Assembly (NCBI GenBank): GCA_963850915.1
Contig: CAWKND010000003.1
Span: 1 to 64,000 of the forward strand
Length of the DNA: 64,000 nucleotides
DNA from: CAVTWH01 sp963850915
Lineage (GTDB): Bacteria > Actinomycetota > Actinomycetes > Mycobacteriales > Micromonosporaceae
Direction of reading: 5' to 3'
How positions within the stretch are numbered: the first letter of the stretch is position 1; every line of letters starts with the position of its first letter. Shown in pieces: positions 25,642 through 33,448 of the stretch. The position numbers were made by a program, and so were the translations under genes. Under the pieces are notes generated by a model. The model was not told the DNA's origin, ran no database searches, and saw nothing but the letters and a program-made list of their open reading frames with translations.

Positions 25642-26209
25642 TCAACTCCTGTGGACTGTTGGGACTCATGTGACTGTCGGGACTCGCGGCGCCGCTCGCG
25701 TGGTGGTCGCTCATTTGGTCGTCGCCGTGGCTCTGGCCGTGGCTCTGGCCGTGGACCTGGCCGTGGCGGTGGTAGGCGTGCATCACGGCGTGGCCCTTGC
25801 CACGGCCGATCAGCCACTTGTTCACCGGCGTCGTCAGCAGAAACGCGATCACCAGAGAGAACACCAACGAACCCCAGAACAGCACGCTGCCGAGACCGGC
25901 GTTCAGAGCGCCCGGAATGGCGACCACGATGGCGTTGTCGATCAGTTCCATCACGATGATCGACACGGTATCGGCGGCCAGCGCGACTCCCAGCGCAGCA
26001 CGTACCCCGACACCCTGCCGCAGCACACTGCTCATCGTCAGGCCGTACCCGAAGGCGAAGGCCAGCACGATGGAGAGCGCCACGGTACCCGCGTTGTGCA
26101 GCCCCGTGGCGGTACCGATGACCATGCCGAGTACTTCACCGATCGCGCACCCGGTCAAGCAGTGCAGCGTCGCCTGCGCAGCCATCCCCCACGAAGCAGT
26201 AGCCCTCAT
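25514..26209 (-). CDS. DUF4396 membrane protein with His-rich tail, behind a CsoR-type operator
   Basis: The first ~165 residues carry four to five helices with DUF4396 hallmarks: AAQATLHCLTGCAIGEVLGM, LAFAFGYGLTMSSVLRQGVG, LAADTVSIIVMELIDNAIVV and WGSLVFSLVIAFLLTTPVNK. The Cys-containing HCLTGC motif lies in the first helix. After residue ~165 follows a hydrophilic tail rich in His (HAVMHAYHRHGQVHGQSHG and further DDQMSDHHA), a likely metal-binding segment. The frame stays open to 25514, overlapping the end of the dienelactone hydrolase by ~128 bases; the true C-terminus may be shorter. The start at 26209 lies 10 bases from an inverted repeat matching CsoR-type operators, which suggests Cu(I) or other metal control. 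The transport role is inference. Confidence 0.75.
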   Translation of the reverse strand: MRATASWGMAAQATLHCLTGCAIGEVLGMVIGTATGLHNAGTVALSIVLAFAFGYGLTMSSVLRQGVGVRAALGVALAADTVSIIVMELIDNAIVVAIPGALNAGLGSVLFWGSLVFSLVIAFLLTTPVNKWLIGRGKGHAVMHAYHRHGQVHGQSHGQSHGDDQMSDHHASGAASPDSHMSPNSPQELIMLRAGYRRSPGTSASGARRQPGRRRTRAGPLRRSRAGRRGR

Positions 26210-26218
26210 GAGGCAACC

Positions 26219-26235
26219 ATACCCCTGGGGGGTAT
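26219..26235 (-). promoter_or_regulatory. CsoR/RcnR-type operator
   Basis: The 17-bp element ATACCCCTGGGGGGTAT has inverted ends ATACCC/GGGTAT around a G/C-tract. This is the layout of operators bound by CsoR-family metal sensors (copper, or nickel/cobalt for RcnR types). It sits immediately upstream of the DUF4396 start codon, where a bound repressor would block transcription. No csoR gene is in the window. Confidence 0.65.
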
Positions 26236-26324
26236 AGGACGCCAGTTCATGAGGTGTGCCCCGCACCGCGACCCTGCTCCGACTCGAGGGGCTGCGCTCG
26301 CCAAGGAACCTGAGTCGCACCGGC

Positions 26325-27864
26325 CTATTGGCGTCGGTGGTAGTTGTTGCGGCGGGGTCGCTGCTGTGGGTCGAGGTGGGCTGGTGGGTGGAAGTCGGGG
26401 AGTCCGTCACCAGGGTTGATGCGGACGGTCCATTCGCCTTGGTGGATGAGCCGGTGGTGGTAGCCGCACAGCAGCACCCCGTTGGCCAGTTCGGTGGCTC
26501 CGCCATCGGCCCAATGCTGGATGTGGTGCCCGTCTGTCCAGCGGGCTGGCCGGTCGCAGGGTGGGAAGGCGCAGCCTCTGTCTCGTAGGACGAGTGCCTG
26601 TCGTACGGGTCCGGTGAACAGTCGTCGGCGTCGTCCGAGGTCCAGCAGTTGGCTGTCCCCGCCCATCACGGCGGGCAGGATCGCTGCGTCGCAGGCCAGT
26701 CGTCGTGCCGAACTCGCGGTGAGGGTGGCGCCGTCGTCGAGGGTCGCTGCGCCTGACCTGGCTGCGGAGTACTTCGAACGGGACGGTGACCACCAGTTGG
26801 GGTCGGTCGCCGCCGTTGTCGGGTAGCTCTCCGGTGGCGAGGGCGAGTCGGCAGATGTCGACGAGTGCGTCGATGCGCCGCTGTCCGGGACTCCGGGAAT
26901 CACGTTCACCAGTACTCGCGCCCAGGCCACCACCCGCACCGGGACCGCGAGGGAAGCCGGCGCCGACACCAGCGCCTTGGCCACCACCCGCACCCGCACT
27001 TGCGCTCACGCCAGCGCCGGCCTCCGAGCCAGCGCCGGCATCCGCGCCCAAGCCCGTGCCCAAGCCCGTGCCCGCGCCCACGCCTGAGCCCGTGCCCGCA
27101 CCCGCGTCTGAGTCCGTGCCAGCACCGGCATCTGCGGCCGCGTCTAAGTCAGCGCCAGCACCTGCGCCTGCGCGTGAGTTGAAGCGAGCGTCGTCGCGGT
27201 CGCGGCGGGGCGCACACAACGGATCCAGAGCGGCCCGAATGATCGCGCCGCCCTCCCGATCGAGCCAGCCGGAGATGCGGACCTTGCTGGTACCGGCGAT
27301 GTCGAACACCGACAACGTCCGATCCCGATAACCACGCGCCTCATCCTTGGCCAGCTGATCCGCGGCCTTCTGCTCCGCCCCTTCCGGATCAACGACGTAC
27401 AGCAGCCGTTCCCCCAGCCGCCCCAAATCCCGAGGCGCGAACACCGCCGCCTGCTCCAGCAGAAACCGCTCACCCTCCGGCTGATGCCCGACCGGCAACT
27501 CCCGCACAGCCGAGGCGATCACATGCACCTGCTCCACGTTGACCCGACCCTCGCCGAGGGCGACACCACTCTGCGGAGCGCTCGAGTCGACCAGCTTGGC
27601 CAGCTTCACCAGCCGCGCAGTCGTACCGGGACTGACCCGCCACTTGTGCGCCAACCACGCCCCAGTGCTGTGCGCACCCTCAGCAGCCGGCAAACCCCGC
27701 GCATCGACCTCCCGGACCAGACCCAACTCCAGCGCCGCCACCTGCTGGGAGAACGCATGCACCCGATCCAACCGGCTGACCAACTCCGCCGACGGAAGGC
27801 TGTAAACGTTGGCGGACAGGCAATCCAGCACCGCCTGCTCCATCACCGCCAACGCCTCGTCCAT
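26325..27864 (-). CDS. DUF222/13E12-repeat HNH endonuclease with Ala/Gly/Asp-rich insertion, one frameshift
   Basis: Residues ~1-215 are the helical DUF222 domain (LVSRLDRVHAFSQQVAALEL; LAHKWRVSPGTTARLVKLAK; KVRISGWLDREGGAIIRAAL). Residues ~225-310 are an unusual low-complexity stretch of GAGAG, DAGAG and GTG units. The C-terminal part has the HNH site: VLRDRGCAFPPCDRPARWTD, GHHIQHWADGGATELANGVL, LCGYHHRLIHQGEW. The frame changes once near 26770, between VPFEVLRSQ and the HNH region. Such 13E12-type proteins are multicopy in actinomycetes and may be relics of mobile introns or toxins; the biological role is unsettled. ATG at 27864 starts the standard DUF222 N-terminus. Confidence 0.8.
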
Positions 27865-27999
27865 ACCCGCAACCTACCGGCAGGGTACGACAGTTCCTCG
27901 AACGTATGTACGACAAATTTCGCGGACATTTTGGTACCAAGCGGATCGTCAACGCGGTTTCGGGTGGCGGGGCGGCGCCGGGATGGGCAGGATCGTGGC

Positions 28000-28746
28000 A
28001 TGACCTCCGAACCACACGAGCGGGCGATCGGCGCCCTGCGGGCCGTCGCGCTGGACGCCCAGGACATCGAGCAGCTGGCCACGTTCTACGAGCAGCTCGC
28101 CGGCTGGCGACGCGTCCCCGACGAGGAGGACGAGGACGACTGGATCACGCTCGACTCCGGTGACGGCTGGCGGATCGGCCTGCAACTGGCTCCCGACCAC
28201 GTGCCGCCCCAGTGGCCGGGCCAGGACCATCCGCAGCAGGCGCACCTCGACTTCCGGGTACCCGACATCGACGCGGCGGCGGAGCGCGCCCAGCAGCTCG
28301 GCGCCACCCTGCTGCGCCGCAACGAACGCTGGCACACCCTGGCCGACCCGGCCGGCCACCCCTTCGACCTGTGCGTCAACCCGGACGATCCGCGGACCAC
28401 CCTCATGGGCGTCATGCTCGACTGCCCCGACGCGAAGGCGCTGAGCCACTTCTACGCCGAGCTGCTCGGCAAGCCGGTGACGTACGAGGCGGACGGGGTC
28501 GCCATGATCGGCCAGGACGGCGCGCAGCCGGTGATGTTCCAGCAGGTGGAGCAGTACACCGCGCCGCGCTGGCCAGACCCGGCCTACCCCCAGCAGCTCC
28601 ACCTCGACATCACCGTCCAGGACGTCGACGCGGCCGAACGGGCTGCCCTCGACATCGGCGCCACCCGACTGGACGGCGCCGGCTCGAACTGGCGCGTCTA
28701 CTCCGACCCGGCCGGCAAGCCATTCTGTCTGGTGTGGACGGTCTAA
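28000..28746 (+). CDS. two-domain VOC (glyoxalase/bleomycin-resistance) protein
   Basis: 248 residues with two VOC repeats. The first (~10-125) runs from ALDAQDIEQLATFYEQLAGW to AHLDFRVPDIDAAAERAQQL and LADPAGHPFDLC. The second (~130-248) runs from VMLDCPDAKALSHFYAELLG to LHLDITVQDVDAAERAALDI and YSDPAGKPFCLVWTV. Each repeat gives two beta-alpha-beta-beta-beta modules. Positions equivalent to the metal ligands are partly conserved (H in AHLDF and LHLDI), so enzyme or binding function is possible. Substrate unknown. The ATG at 28000 lies behind GGGCAGGATC, a weak ribosome-binding site, and fits family starts. Next gene downstream is a GNAT acetyltransferase 62 bases away. Confidence 0.85.
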   Translation: MTSEPHERAIGALRAVALDAQDIEQLATFYEQLAGWRRVPDEEDEDDWITLDSGDGWRIGLQLAPDHVPPQWPGQDHPQQAHLDFRVPDIDAAAERAQQLGATLLRRNERWHTLADPAGHPFDLCVNPDDPRTTLMGVMLDCPDAKALSHFYAELLGKPVTYEADGVAMIGQDGAQPVMFQQVEQYTAPRWPDPAYPQQLHLDITVQDVDAAERAALDIGATRLDGAGSNWRVYSDPAGKPFCLVWTV

Positions 28747-28808
28747 CACATCCGACACAGACAGGGGGTCGGTCAGTCCAGGGGACGCGAGGGAGTGGGG
28801 TCGGGGCA

Positions 28809-29291
28809 GTGGAGATCCGCGTCGCGCGGGCGGCCGACTGGCCGGGCATCTGGCCCATCTGGCATGCCGTGGTCGCCGCCGGCGACACCTACACCTACGC
28901 CCCGGATACCGACGAGCCGGCGGCCCGGTCCAGCTGGCTACCCGGGCCGCCGGCCGAGACCTGGGTGGCGGTCGAAGAGAAGACGGTGGGTACCGCCATC
29001 CTCCGCCCCAACCAGCCCGGCCTCGGTGACCACGTGGCAAACGCCGGGTTCATGGTCGCGCCCGGCGCTGCCGGTCGGGGTGTCGGCCGGGCGCTGGCCA
29101 CCCGGATCGTCGACCGGGCCCGCGAACTCGGCTACCACGCGATGCAGTTCAACGCCGTGGTCGCGACCAACGGCCGCGCGCTCGCACTCTGGGAGTCGCT
29201 GGGCTTCACGGTCGTCGGTACCCTCCCGGAAGCGTTCCGGCACAGCCAGCTCGGCCTCGTCGACCTGCACGTCATGTACCGGAAGCTGTGA
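28809..29291 (+). CDS. GNAT acetyltransferase (phosphinothricin-acetyltransferase-like)
   Basis: 160 residues starting at GTG 28809 (MEIRVARAADWPGIWPIWHA). The acetyl-CoA loop is VAPGAAGRGVGRALATRIVD (~88-107), followed by QFNAVVATNGRALALWESLG (beta-bulge and motif B) and GTLPEAFRHSQLGLVDLHVM near the end, as in the PAT/YwnH-like GNAT group. These N-acetylate small amines or amino-acid-like compounds. It overlaps the convergent DUF2786 gene by 20 bases and may share a transcript with the VOC gene upstream. Substrate unknown. Confidence 0.85.
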   Translation: MEIRVARAADWPGIWPIWHAVVAAGDTYTYAPDTDEPAARSSWLPGPPAETWVAVEEKTVGTAILRPNQPGLGDHVANAGFMVAPGAAGRGVGRALATRIVDRARELGYHAMQFNAVVATNGRALALWESLGFTVVGTLPEAFRHSQLGLVDLHVMYRKL

Positions 29292-29973
29292 TCCGTCCGC
29301 CGCCCAGGTCCGCCTGGTTCCCCGCCGCGTACCCCTCCCACCGGCCGCTCCCGGAGAGCCGACGCCGCGGCGCGGTGGTCATGTCCGGATACTCCTGCGC
29401 CACCCGCTGTGCCACCACGGCCGTACGGTCGGCAAGCACCAGCGCCACTGACCGCCCAGTTGAAGGCACGCCGGCAAACGAGCTCACCGCGGCCGACTCG
29501 GCGGCCAGCAGGCGTGCGTAGATCGCTTCGGTGAAGCCGCCCAGCCAGCTGCGCCGGAAGGTGGCTGGATGCTGCCAGCCGGGGACCGGCGCGCTGGCCA
29601 GCCCGTGCGCGGCCTGTACCAGCAGTGAAGTGAAGAGCAGCTCGGTACGGCGCAGGTCAGCGGCGTGCCCGAACAGGTGCACGATCAGCCCGTGGTCGGT
29701 GTGTACCCGCACCGCCCGGCAGCGCAGTGCCACCGCGACGGAGGCGAGCAGGCCGCACTTGTCGCGCGCGTACGGCGCGTCAGCCTTGATCCGTAGGTCG
29801 CCGACCGGGTCACGGGCCGGATCGGCGGCGGCCAACAGCGCGCTGTCCACACCGTACTTGGCGATCAACTCGGTTGCCTTGGCGGTGAACGCCGCCGATT
29901 CGGCCGGGGTACACGCCGGGTCTTCGGCCTTTGCCAGCAGCTTGCGGATCTTCGCGAGGATGGCGTCGGACAT
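29272..29973 (-). CDS. DUF2786 protein
   Basis: 233 residues. The N-terminal ~45 residues (ILAKIRKLLAKAEDPACTPA; ESAAFTAKATELIAKYGVDS) are the helical DUF2786 domain. It is found at the start of many bacterial and phage proteins of unknown function. The middle (KCGLLASVAVALRCRAVRVH; GHAADLRRTELLFTSLLVQA) and the C-terminus show regular alpha/beta periodicity without recognised catalytic motifs. It converges on the GNAT gene. Function unknown. Confidence 0.8.
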   Translation of the reverse strand: MSDAILAKIRKLLAKAEDPACTPAESAAFTAKATELIAKYGVDSALLAAADPARDPVGDLRIKADAPYARDKCGLLASVAVALRCRAVRVHTDHGLIVHLFGHAADLRRTELLFTSLLVQAAHGLASAPVPGWQHPATFRRSWLGGFTEAIYARLLAAESAAVSSFAGVPSTGRSVALVLADRTAVVAQRVAQEYPDMTTAPRRRLSGSGRWEGYAAGNQADLGGGRITASGT

Positions 29974-30009
29974 GGCGGTCAGGCTAACGGTCCGGTGCGA
30001 CAGAGAGAG

Positions 30010-30387
30010 TCAGGTGGCGCGGCGGCGCAGCGTGGCGACGGTCGAGCCGGTCAACGCGAGCAGGCAGGCGGGCAGCTGGCCGTCGGCCACCGCGGCGCCC
30101 ACCAGCGCCTCGCCGGTTGGCCGGTCGGCGTTGACGTAGGCACTGACAAAGCGGGCCACCCAGCGGGTGTCGTAGCTCGCCGTGTCGATCTCCGGGTAGT
30201 CGAGGGTCCAGTGCCCGGCGGGTACCTGATCGCCGATCAGCGTCGCGGCCAGGCACACGGCCACGTCGTACGCCCCGGACGCGCCGGCCCGGGAGACCAC
30301 CGAGGCGAAGGTACCGGAGACCGCCTCGACATCGTCGTCGAGTGCCAACTGGAGCACCCTGGCAGCGTCGTCGTACGGGTCGGTCAC
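30010..30387 (-). CDS. conserved hypothetical protein
   Basis: About 125 residues starting at a GTG (VTDPYDDAARVLQLALDDDV). It is mostly helical with regular hydrophobic spacing (SGAYDVAVCLAATLIGDQVP; WVARFVSAYVNADRPTGEAL; LPACLLALTGSTVATL). There is no signal peptide, membrane segment or catalytic motif I can name. It lies 89 bases downstream of the hotdog thioesterase on the same strand. Function unknown. Confidence 0.65.
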   Translation of the reverse strand: MTDPYDDAARVLQLALDDDVEAVSGTFASVVSRAGASGAYDVAVCLAATLIGDQVPAGHWTLDYPEIDTASYDTRWVARFVSAYVNADRPTGEALVGAAVADGQLPACLLALTGSTVATLRRRAT

Positions 30388-30431
30388 GTCAACCACCGTA
30401 GGCGCCGCCGTCAAACGCCCGGGCCAACCGC

Positions 30432-30479
30432 CCGAAAGAACTGCGAAAGAACTGCCGAAAGAACTGCGGAAAGAACTCA
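30432..30479. repeat. 12-bp tandem repeat at the end of the thioesterase gene
   Basis: Four near-identical copies of CCGAAAGAACTG (last one degenerate, GGAAAGAACTCA). The final copy contains the stop codon of the thioesterase gene on the minus strand. Confidence 0.85.
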
Positions 30480-30908
30480 GGAACCGGAGCGCGGGCGGAG
30501 TAGTGCGCAGGTGATCCGGGCGGTACAGATCCGCTCGCCGGACTCGTCGGTGATCACCACGTCGTAGCTGGCGATGGTGCTGCCCAGGCTGATCGCGGTG
30601 GCCACTCCGGTGACCAGCCCGCTGCGGGCCGCCTTGTGGTGCGTGGCGTTGATGTCCACGCCGACCGCCAGGCCACCGTGGGTACGGCCGGCGTGCATCG
30701 CCGCCCCGACGGAGCCCAGTGTCTCGGCGAGTACGCACGAGGCACCCCCGTGCAGCAGCCCGTACGGCTGGGTGTTGCCCTCCACCGGCATGGTGCCGAC
30801 CACCCGCTCGGGGGTAGCTTCGACCAGGGTGATACCCATCCGCTCGTTGAGCGCGCCCGGGCCCAGGGAGAGCACGGGATCGCCGGCGGCTGCGGTGTTG
30901 ACGTCCAT
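30477..30908 (-). CDS. PaaI-type hotdog thioesterase
   Basis: 143 residues with a single hotdog fold. The signature is PYGLLHGGASCVLAETLGSV (residues ~48-67), with the HGG and the acidic residue on the central helix, followed by GLAVGVDINATHHKAARSG and VTGVATAISLGSTIASYDVV. The C-terminus (ESGERICTARITCALLR) completes the sheet. PaaI-like enzymes hydrolyse acyl-CoA esters such as phenylacetyl-CoA intermediates or 1,4-dihydroxy-2-naphthoyl-CoA. The substrate here is not determined by context. Tandem repeats flank both ends of the gene. Confidence 0.85.
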   Translation of the reverse strand: MDVNTAAAGDPVLSLGPGALNERMGITLVEATPERVVGTMPVEGNTQPYGLLHGGASCVLAETLGSVGAAMHAGRTHGGLAVGVDINATHHKAARSGLVTGVATAISLGSTIASYDVVITDESGERICTARITCALLRPRSGS

Positions 30909-30991
30909 GCCCGCACCCTACTACCGGGTAACGCCAGCCGGCCGCCGGCCCGGGACGGGCCGACCGCGCGGCAAGAGACCGACGGAACCAC

Positions 30992-31076
30992 CAGGGCCGC
31001 GAACAGAACAGGGCCGCGAACAGAACAGGGCCGCGAACAGAACAGGGCCGCGAACAGAACAGGGCGGCGGAAAGAA
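30992..31076. repeat. 17-bp tandem repeat, five copies
   Basis: Four perfect copies of CAGGGCCGCGAACAGAA plus a fifth degenerate one (CAGGGCGGCGGAAAGAA). It lies between the divergent thioesterase and calcium-repeat genes, in a 300-base stretch with no other feature. Confidence 0.9.
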
Positions 31077-31208
31077 TTGACCCGGCGCCGGATCGCCGGG
31101 GCTGGACACGCGCCCTACGGTGAACGACGGCACCGCGTGACAACGGCCGTGTGACAACGGCCGCGAGACAGCGGCACAGCGGCACACCACACATCCGAGA
31201 GGACACCG

Positions 31209-31448
31209 ATGAGCGAGACCGTGGAGACCCGGGGCGACGGGCGCAACGACCTGATCGCCGCCGACACCAACGGGGATGGCAAGGCTGACCTCTGGGCCAC
31301 CGATACCGACGGGGACGGCAAGGCCGACCTCTTCCAGTTCGACACCGACGGCGACGGCAAGGTCGACGTGACGATGGTCGACGCGGACCAGGACACGCTG
31401 CCCGAGACCGTGGTCGAGGGCGACGGCGGCCACGCCCCGACCATCTGA
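31209..31448 (+). CDS. 79-residue acidic calcium-repeat protein
   Basis: Three perfect 13-residue repeats and a fourth partial one: DTNGDGKADLWAT, DTDGDGKADLFQF, DTDGDGKVDVTMV, DADQD. Each has the DxDxDG pattern of EF-hand/dockerin/thrombospondin-type-3 calcium loops, without the flanking EF helices. There is no signal peptide or membrane segment. The ATG follows GAGAGGA at good spacing. The protein probably binds calcium through the repeats and may be a small cytosolic buffer or sensor, or a partner for another protein (inference). It stands alone, divergent from the thioesterase and convergent with PrsW. Confidence 0.75.
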   Translation: MSETVETRGDGRNDLIAADTNGDGKADLWATDTDGDGKADLFQFDTDGDGKVDVTMVDADQDTLPETVVEGDGGHAPTI

Positions 31449-31506
31449 AGCCCACCCTCAGCCGGCGCTCACCCCGGTGGGCGCCGGCCCGGTCACAAAC
31501 CCAAGA

Positions 31507-32802
31507 TCAACCCAGGCCGAGGTGTACGGCCACCGCGACGAAGAGCACGCACAGCCCGCCGACAGCGATGATCACCCCGGTGACCACCCACCACGGGGGT
31601 ACCGTGCCGGACGGCGCGTACGCCTCGGGGTGGCCGAGCCGGCGCAGCTGGATCCGGCAGTCCCGGGCCAGCCGGCGGTACCGGTCCGCGTCCGGGCCAC
31701 CACGGGACAGCTCGACCGCCAGCCGGGCCTGGGCGCGCTGCAGGTAGCGCACCTCCCGGGCGGCCCGCCGGCCGTACCGGTCCAGGGCGTACCGGCGAGC
31801 CGAGCGGCGCCGCCAGCCGGTACGCAGGGCCGCGCGCTCCCGCTCGGTACACACCTCCGGGTCGGCGTCGAGCGCCAGCAACTCCAGGTAGTGCGCTGCC
31901 TCCTGCCGGCCCGCGACCCGGGCGAGGACGAGCACCAGGAGTACCGCCGGAATGCCCTTGAGAACGAGCGCCGCGAGTACCCCCCAACCGCCGGCACCGA
32001 ACCCGTCGACCAGCCACGGGGTGTTCCACAGGAAGTGGAAGCACCAGGCACCGGCCAGCGCGAGCGCGGCCACCCCGATCCGCGCGTCCCACGGCCGTTC
32101 CCGGCGTACCACCAGGTAGCCGACCCCGGCGCCGGCCAGCGCCGTGAACAGGGTGTGGCTCCACAGCCCGCCGATGAAGCCGCGCAGCAGGAACTGGGCG
32201 ATGACGGTGGCCACCGCGCCGTGCCCGCCGTCCCCCGCGACCTGGCCGAGCGCGAAGATCAGGTCCTCCACCACCTGGAAGCCCAGCCCGACGAAGGCGC
32301 CGTAGACGAACCCGTCCACCACGCTGTTGAGCTGGTGCCGGGCGATCAGTACCACCATGATCACGCCGAGCAGTTTGAGCGGCTCTTCCAGCGTCGGCGC
32401 GACCAGCGCCGAGCCCCACTGCGAGGCGAAGGTCGGGCCGAACTCCTTGGCCAGCAACGCATGCCCGGCGTTGCCGCCGGCGAGCGCGACCGTGGTGGCC
32501 ACCAGCCCACCCCAGGCGAACGCGGTGAGCAGCAGCAGCGGCGGCTCCTGTTCCAGAAAGTCAAAGGCCCGAACGACCAGGACGAAGGGTACGGCGTACA
32601 GGCCGAACAGCAGCCCGGCCAGCAGCGCGGCACCGGGGTACGCGCGGACCAGCGGCCGGAACAGCGTGAACATCCGCCAGCCACCGATCGCGAGCAGCAC
32701 GACGAGTACCCAGAAGGCCGGCAGCAGCAGCGATCCAGCCCCCCGGCTCCACTCTTCGGCCGGCCGTACATGCGTTGACCCGTCAACGGGCGGCGACTCC
32801 AT
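31507..32802 (-). CDS. PrsW-family intramembrane metalloprotease
   Basis: 431 residues. The first ~290 residues contain eight or nine hydrophobic helices. The conserved PrsW motifs are visible: APTLEEPLKLLGVIMVVLIA (the EExxK motif), FVGLGFQVVEDLIFALGQV (second Glu motif), LWSHTLFTALAGAGVGYL and FHFLWNTPW (His positions). PrsW proteases of the CAAX-related superfamily cleave membrane anti-sigma factors in Bacillus; the actinobacterial targets are unknown. The C-terminus (~300-400) is a soluble Arg/Leu-rich helical region followed by one more helix. The start codon overlaps the stop of the upstream membrane protein (TGATG), so the two are translationally coupled. Confidence 0.85.
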   Translation of the reverse strand: MESPPVDGSTHVRPAEEWSRGAGSLLLPAFWVLVVLLAIGGWRMFTLFRPLVRAYPGAALLAGLLFGLYAVPFVLVVRAFDFLEQEPPLLLLTAFAWGGLVATTVALAGGNAGHALLAKEFGPTFASQWGSALVAPTLEEPLKLLGVIMVVLIARHQLNSVVDGFVYGAFVGLGFQVVEDLIFALGQVAGDGGHGAVATVIAQFLLRGFIGGLWSHTLFTALAGAGVGYLVVRRERPWDARIGVAALALAGAWCFHFLWNTPWLVDGFGAGGWGVLAALVLKGIPAVLLVLVLARVAGRQEAAHYLELLALDADPEVCTERERAALRTGWRRRSARRYALDRYGRRAAREVRYLQRAQARLAVELSRGGPDADRYRRLARDCRIQLRRLGHPEAYAPSGTVPPWWVVTGVIIAVGGLCVLFVAVAVHLGLG

Positions 32803-33365
32803 CAGGGCGCCCCGAAGGTGATGCTGTCCACGCTCGCCTGGATGGTGGCGAGCGCCTCCGATCCCGGCTCAGCGCCCGCGAAAGTGGTCTGTACCGCCAA
32901 TCCGTCGGCCACGAACACGGCGTACCGCCCGGTACCGGTGGCCGTGGTGTACCCGCCGCCCAGCCCGGCCACGCCCGCGCCGGTACGCACCGGCCCCTCC
33001 CGCCCGAGCGCCTGGTACCCGCGCGCGTGCGTGATCGCCGCCCGTACCACCTGCGCCGCCTCGGCCAGCGTGCCGGTGAACAGTACGACCGCGACCGTGT
33101 AGCGCAGGCTGCCGACGACGAACAGCACCGCGCCCTGCCGCCCGTCCTGGCTGGTCGCCGTCTTCGTCACGTCGTAGACCGCGTTTGACGGCGGGAGCAC
33201 GGTGACTCCGGCGGCGATCGGGAAGGGCTTCCCAGCGGGTACCGCCCGGGTCGCCGGCAGCCGGTTGTTGAGCCAGGGCAGGCCGAGTCCGATCGCGGCG
33301 CACACCACGGCGACCAGCAGACTGGCCAGCGCGTTGCGCGTCAGCCGTCCGCCGAGGCTCCCCAT
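32802..33365 (-). CDS. membrane-anchored hypothetical protein
   Basis: 187 residues. One N-terminal hydrophobic helix (ALASLLVAVVCAAIGLGLPW, ~12-31) is followed by an extracytoplasmic domain with mixed alpha/beta character (VTKTATSQDGRQGAVLFVVG; TVAVVLFTGTLAEAAQVVRA; GRYAVFVADGLAVQTTFAG). The lack of cysteines and of catalytic motifs gives no function. It is coupled to PrsW through a TGATG overlap, so it may be a substrate or partner of that protease (inference). Confidence 0.7.
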   Translation of the reverse strand: MGSLGGRLTRNALASLLVAVVCAAIGLGLPWLNNRLPATRAVPAGKPFPIAAGVTVLPPSNAVYDVTKTATSQDGRQGAVLFVVGSLRYTVAVVLFTGTLAEAAQVVRAAITHARGYQALGREGPVRTGAGVAGLGGGYTTATGTGRYAVFVADGLAVQTTFAGAEPGSEALATIQASVDSITFGAP

Positions 33366-33448
33366 GCGACGACGTTACCGCCCGCGATCATCCCGCTACA
33401 GCCCTTCCCACCGCTACCGACCGGGAGCGTGCGTGGCAGAGCGGGCGG

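Noticed and set aside
26880..27180. Short direct repeats resembling a CRISPR array
   Set aside because: They are in-frame Ala/Gly/Asp codon repeats inside the DUF222 gene, with no constant repeat/unique spacer pattern and no cas genes.
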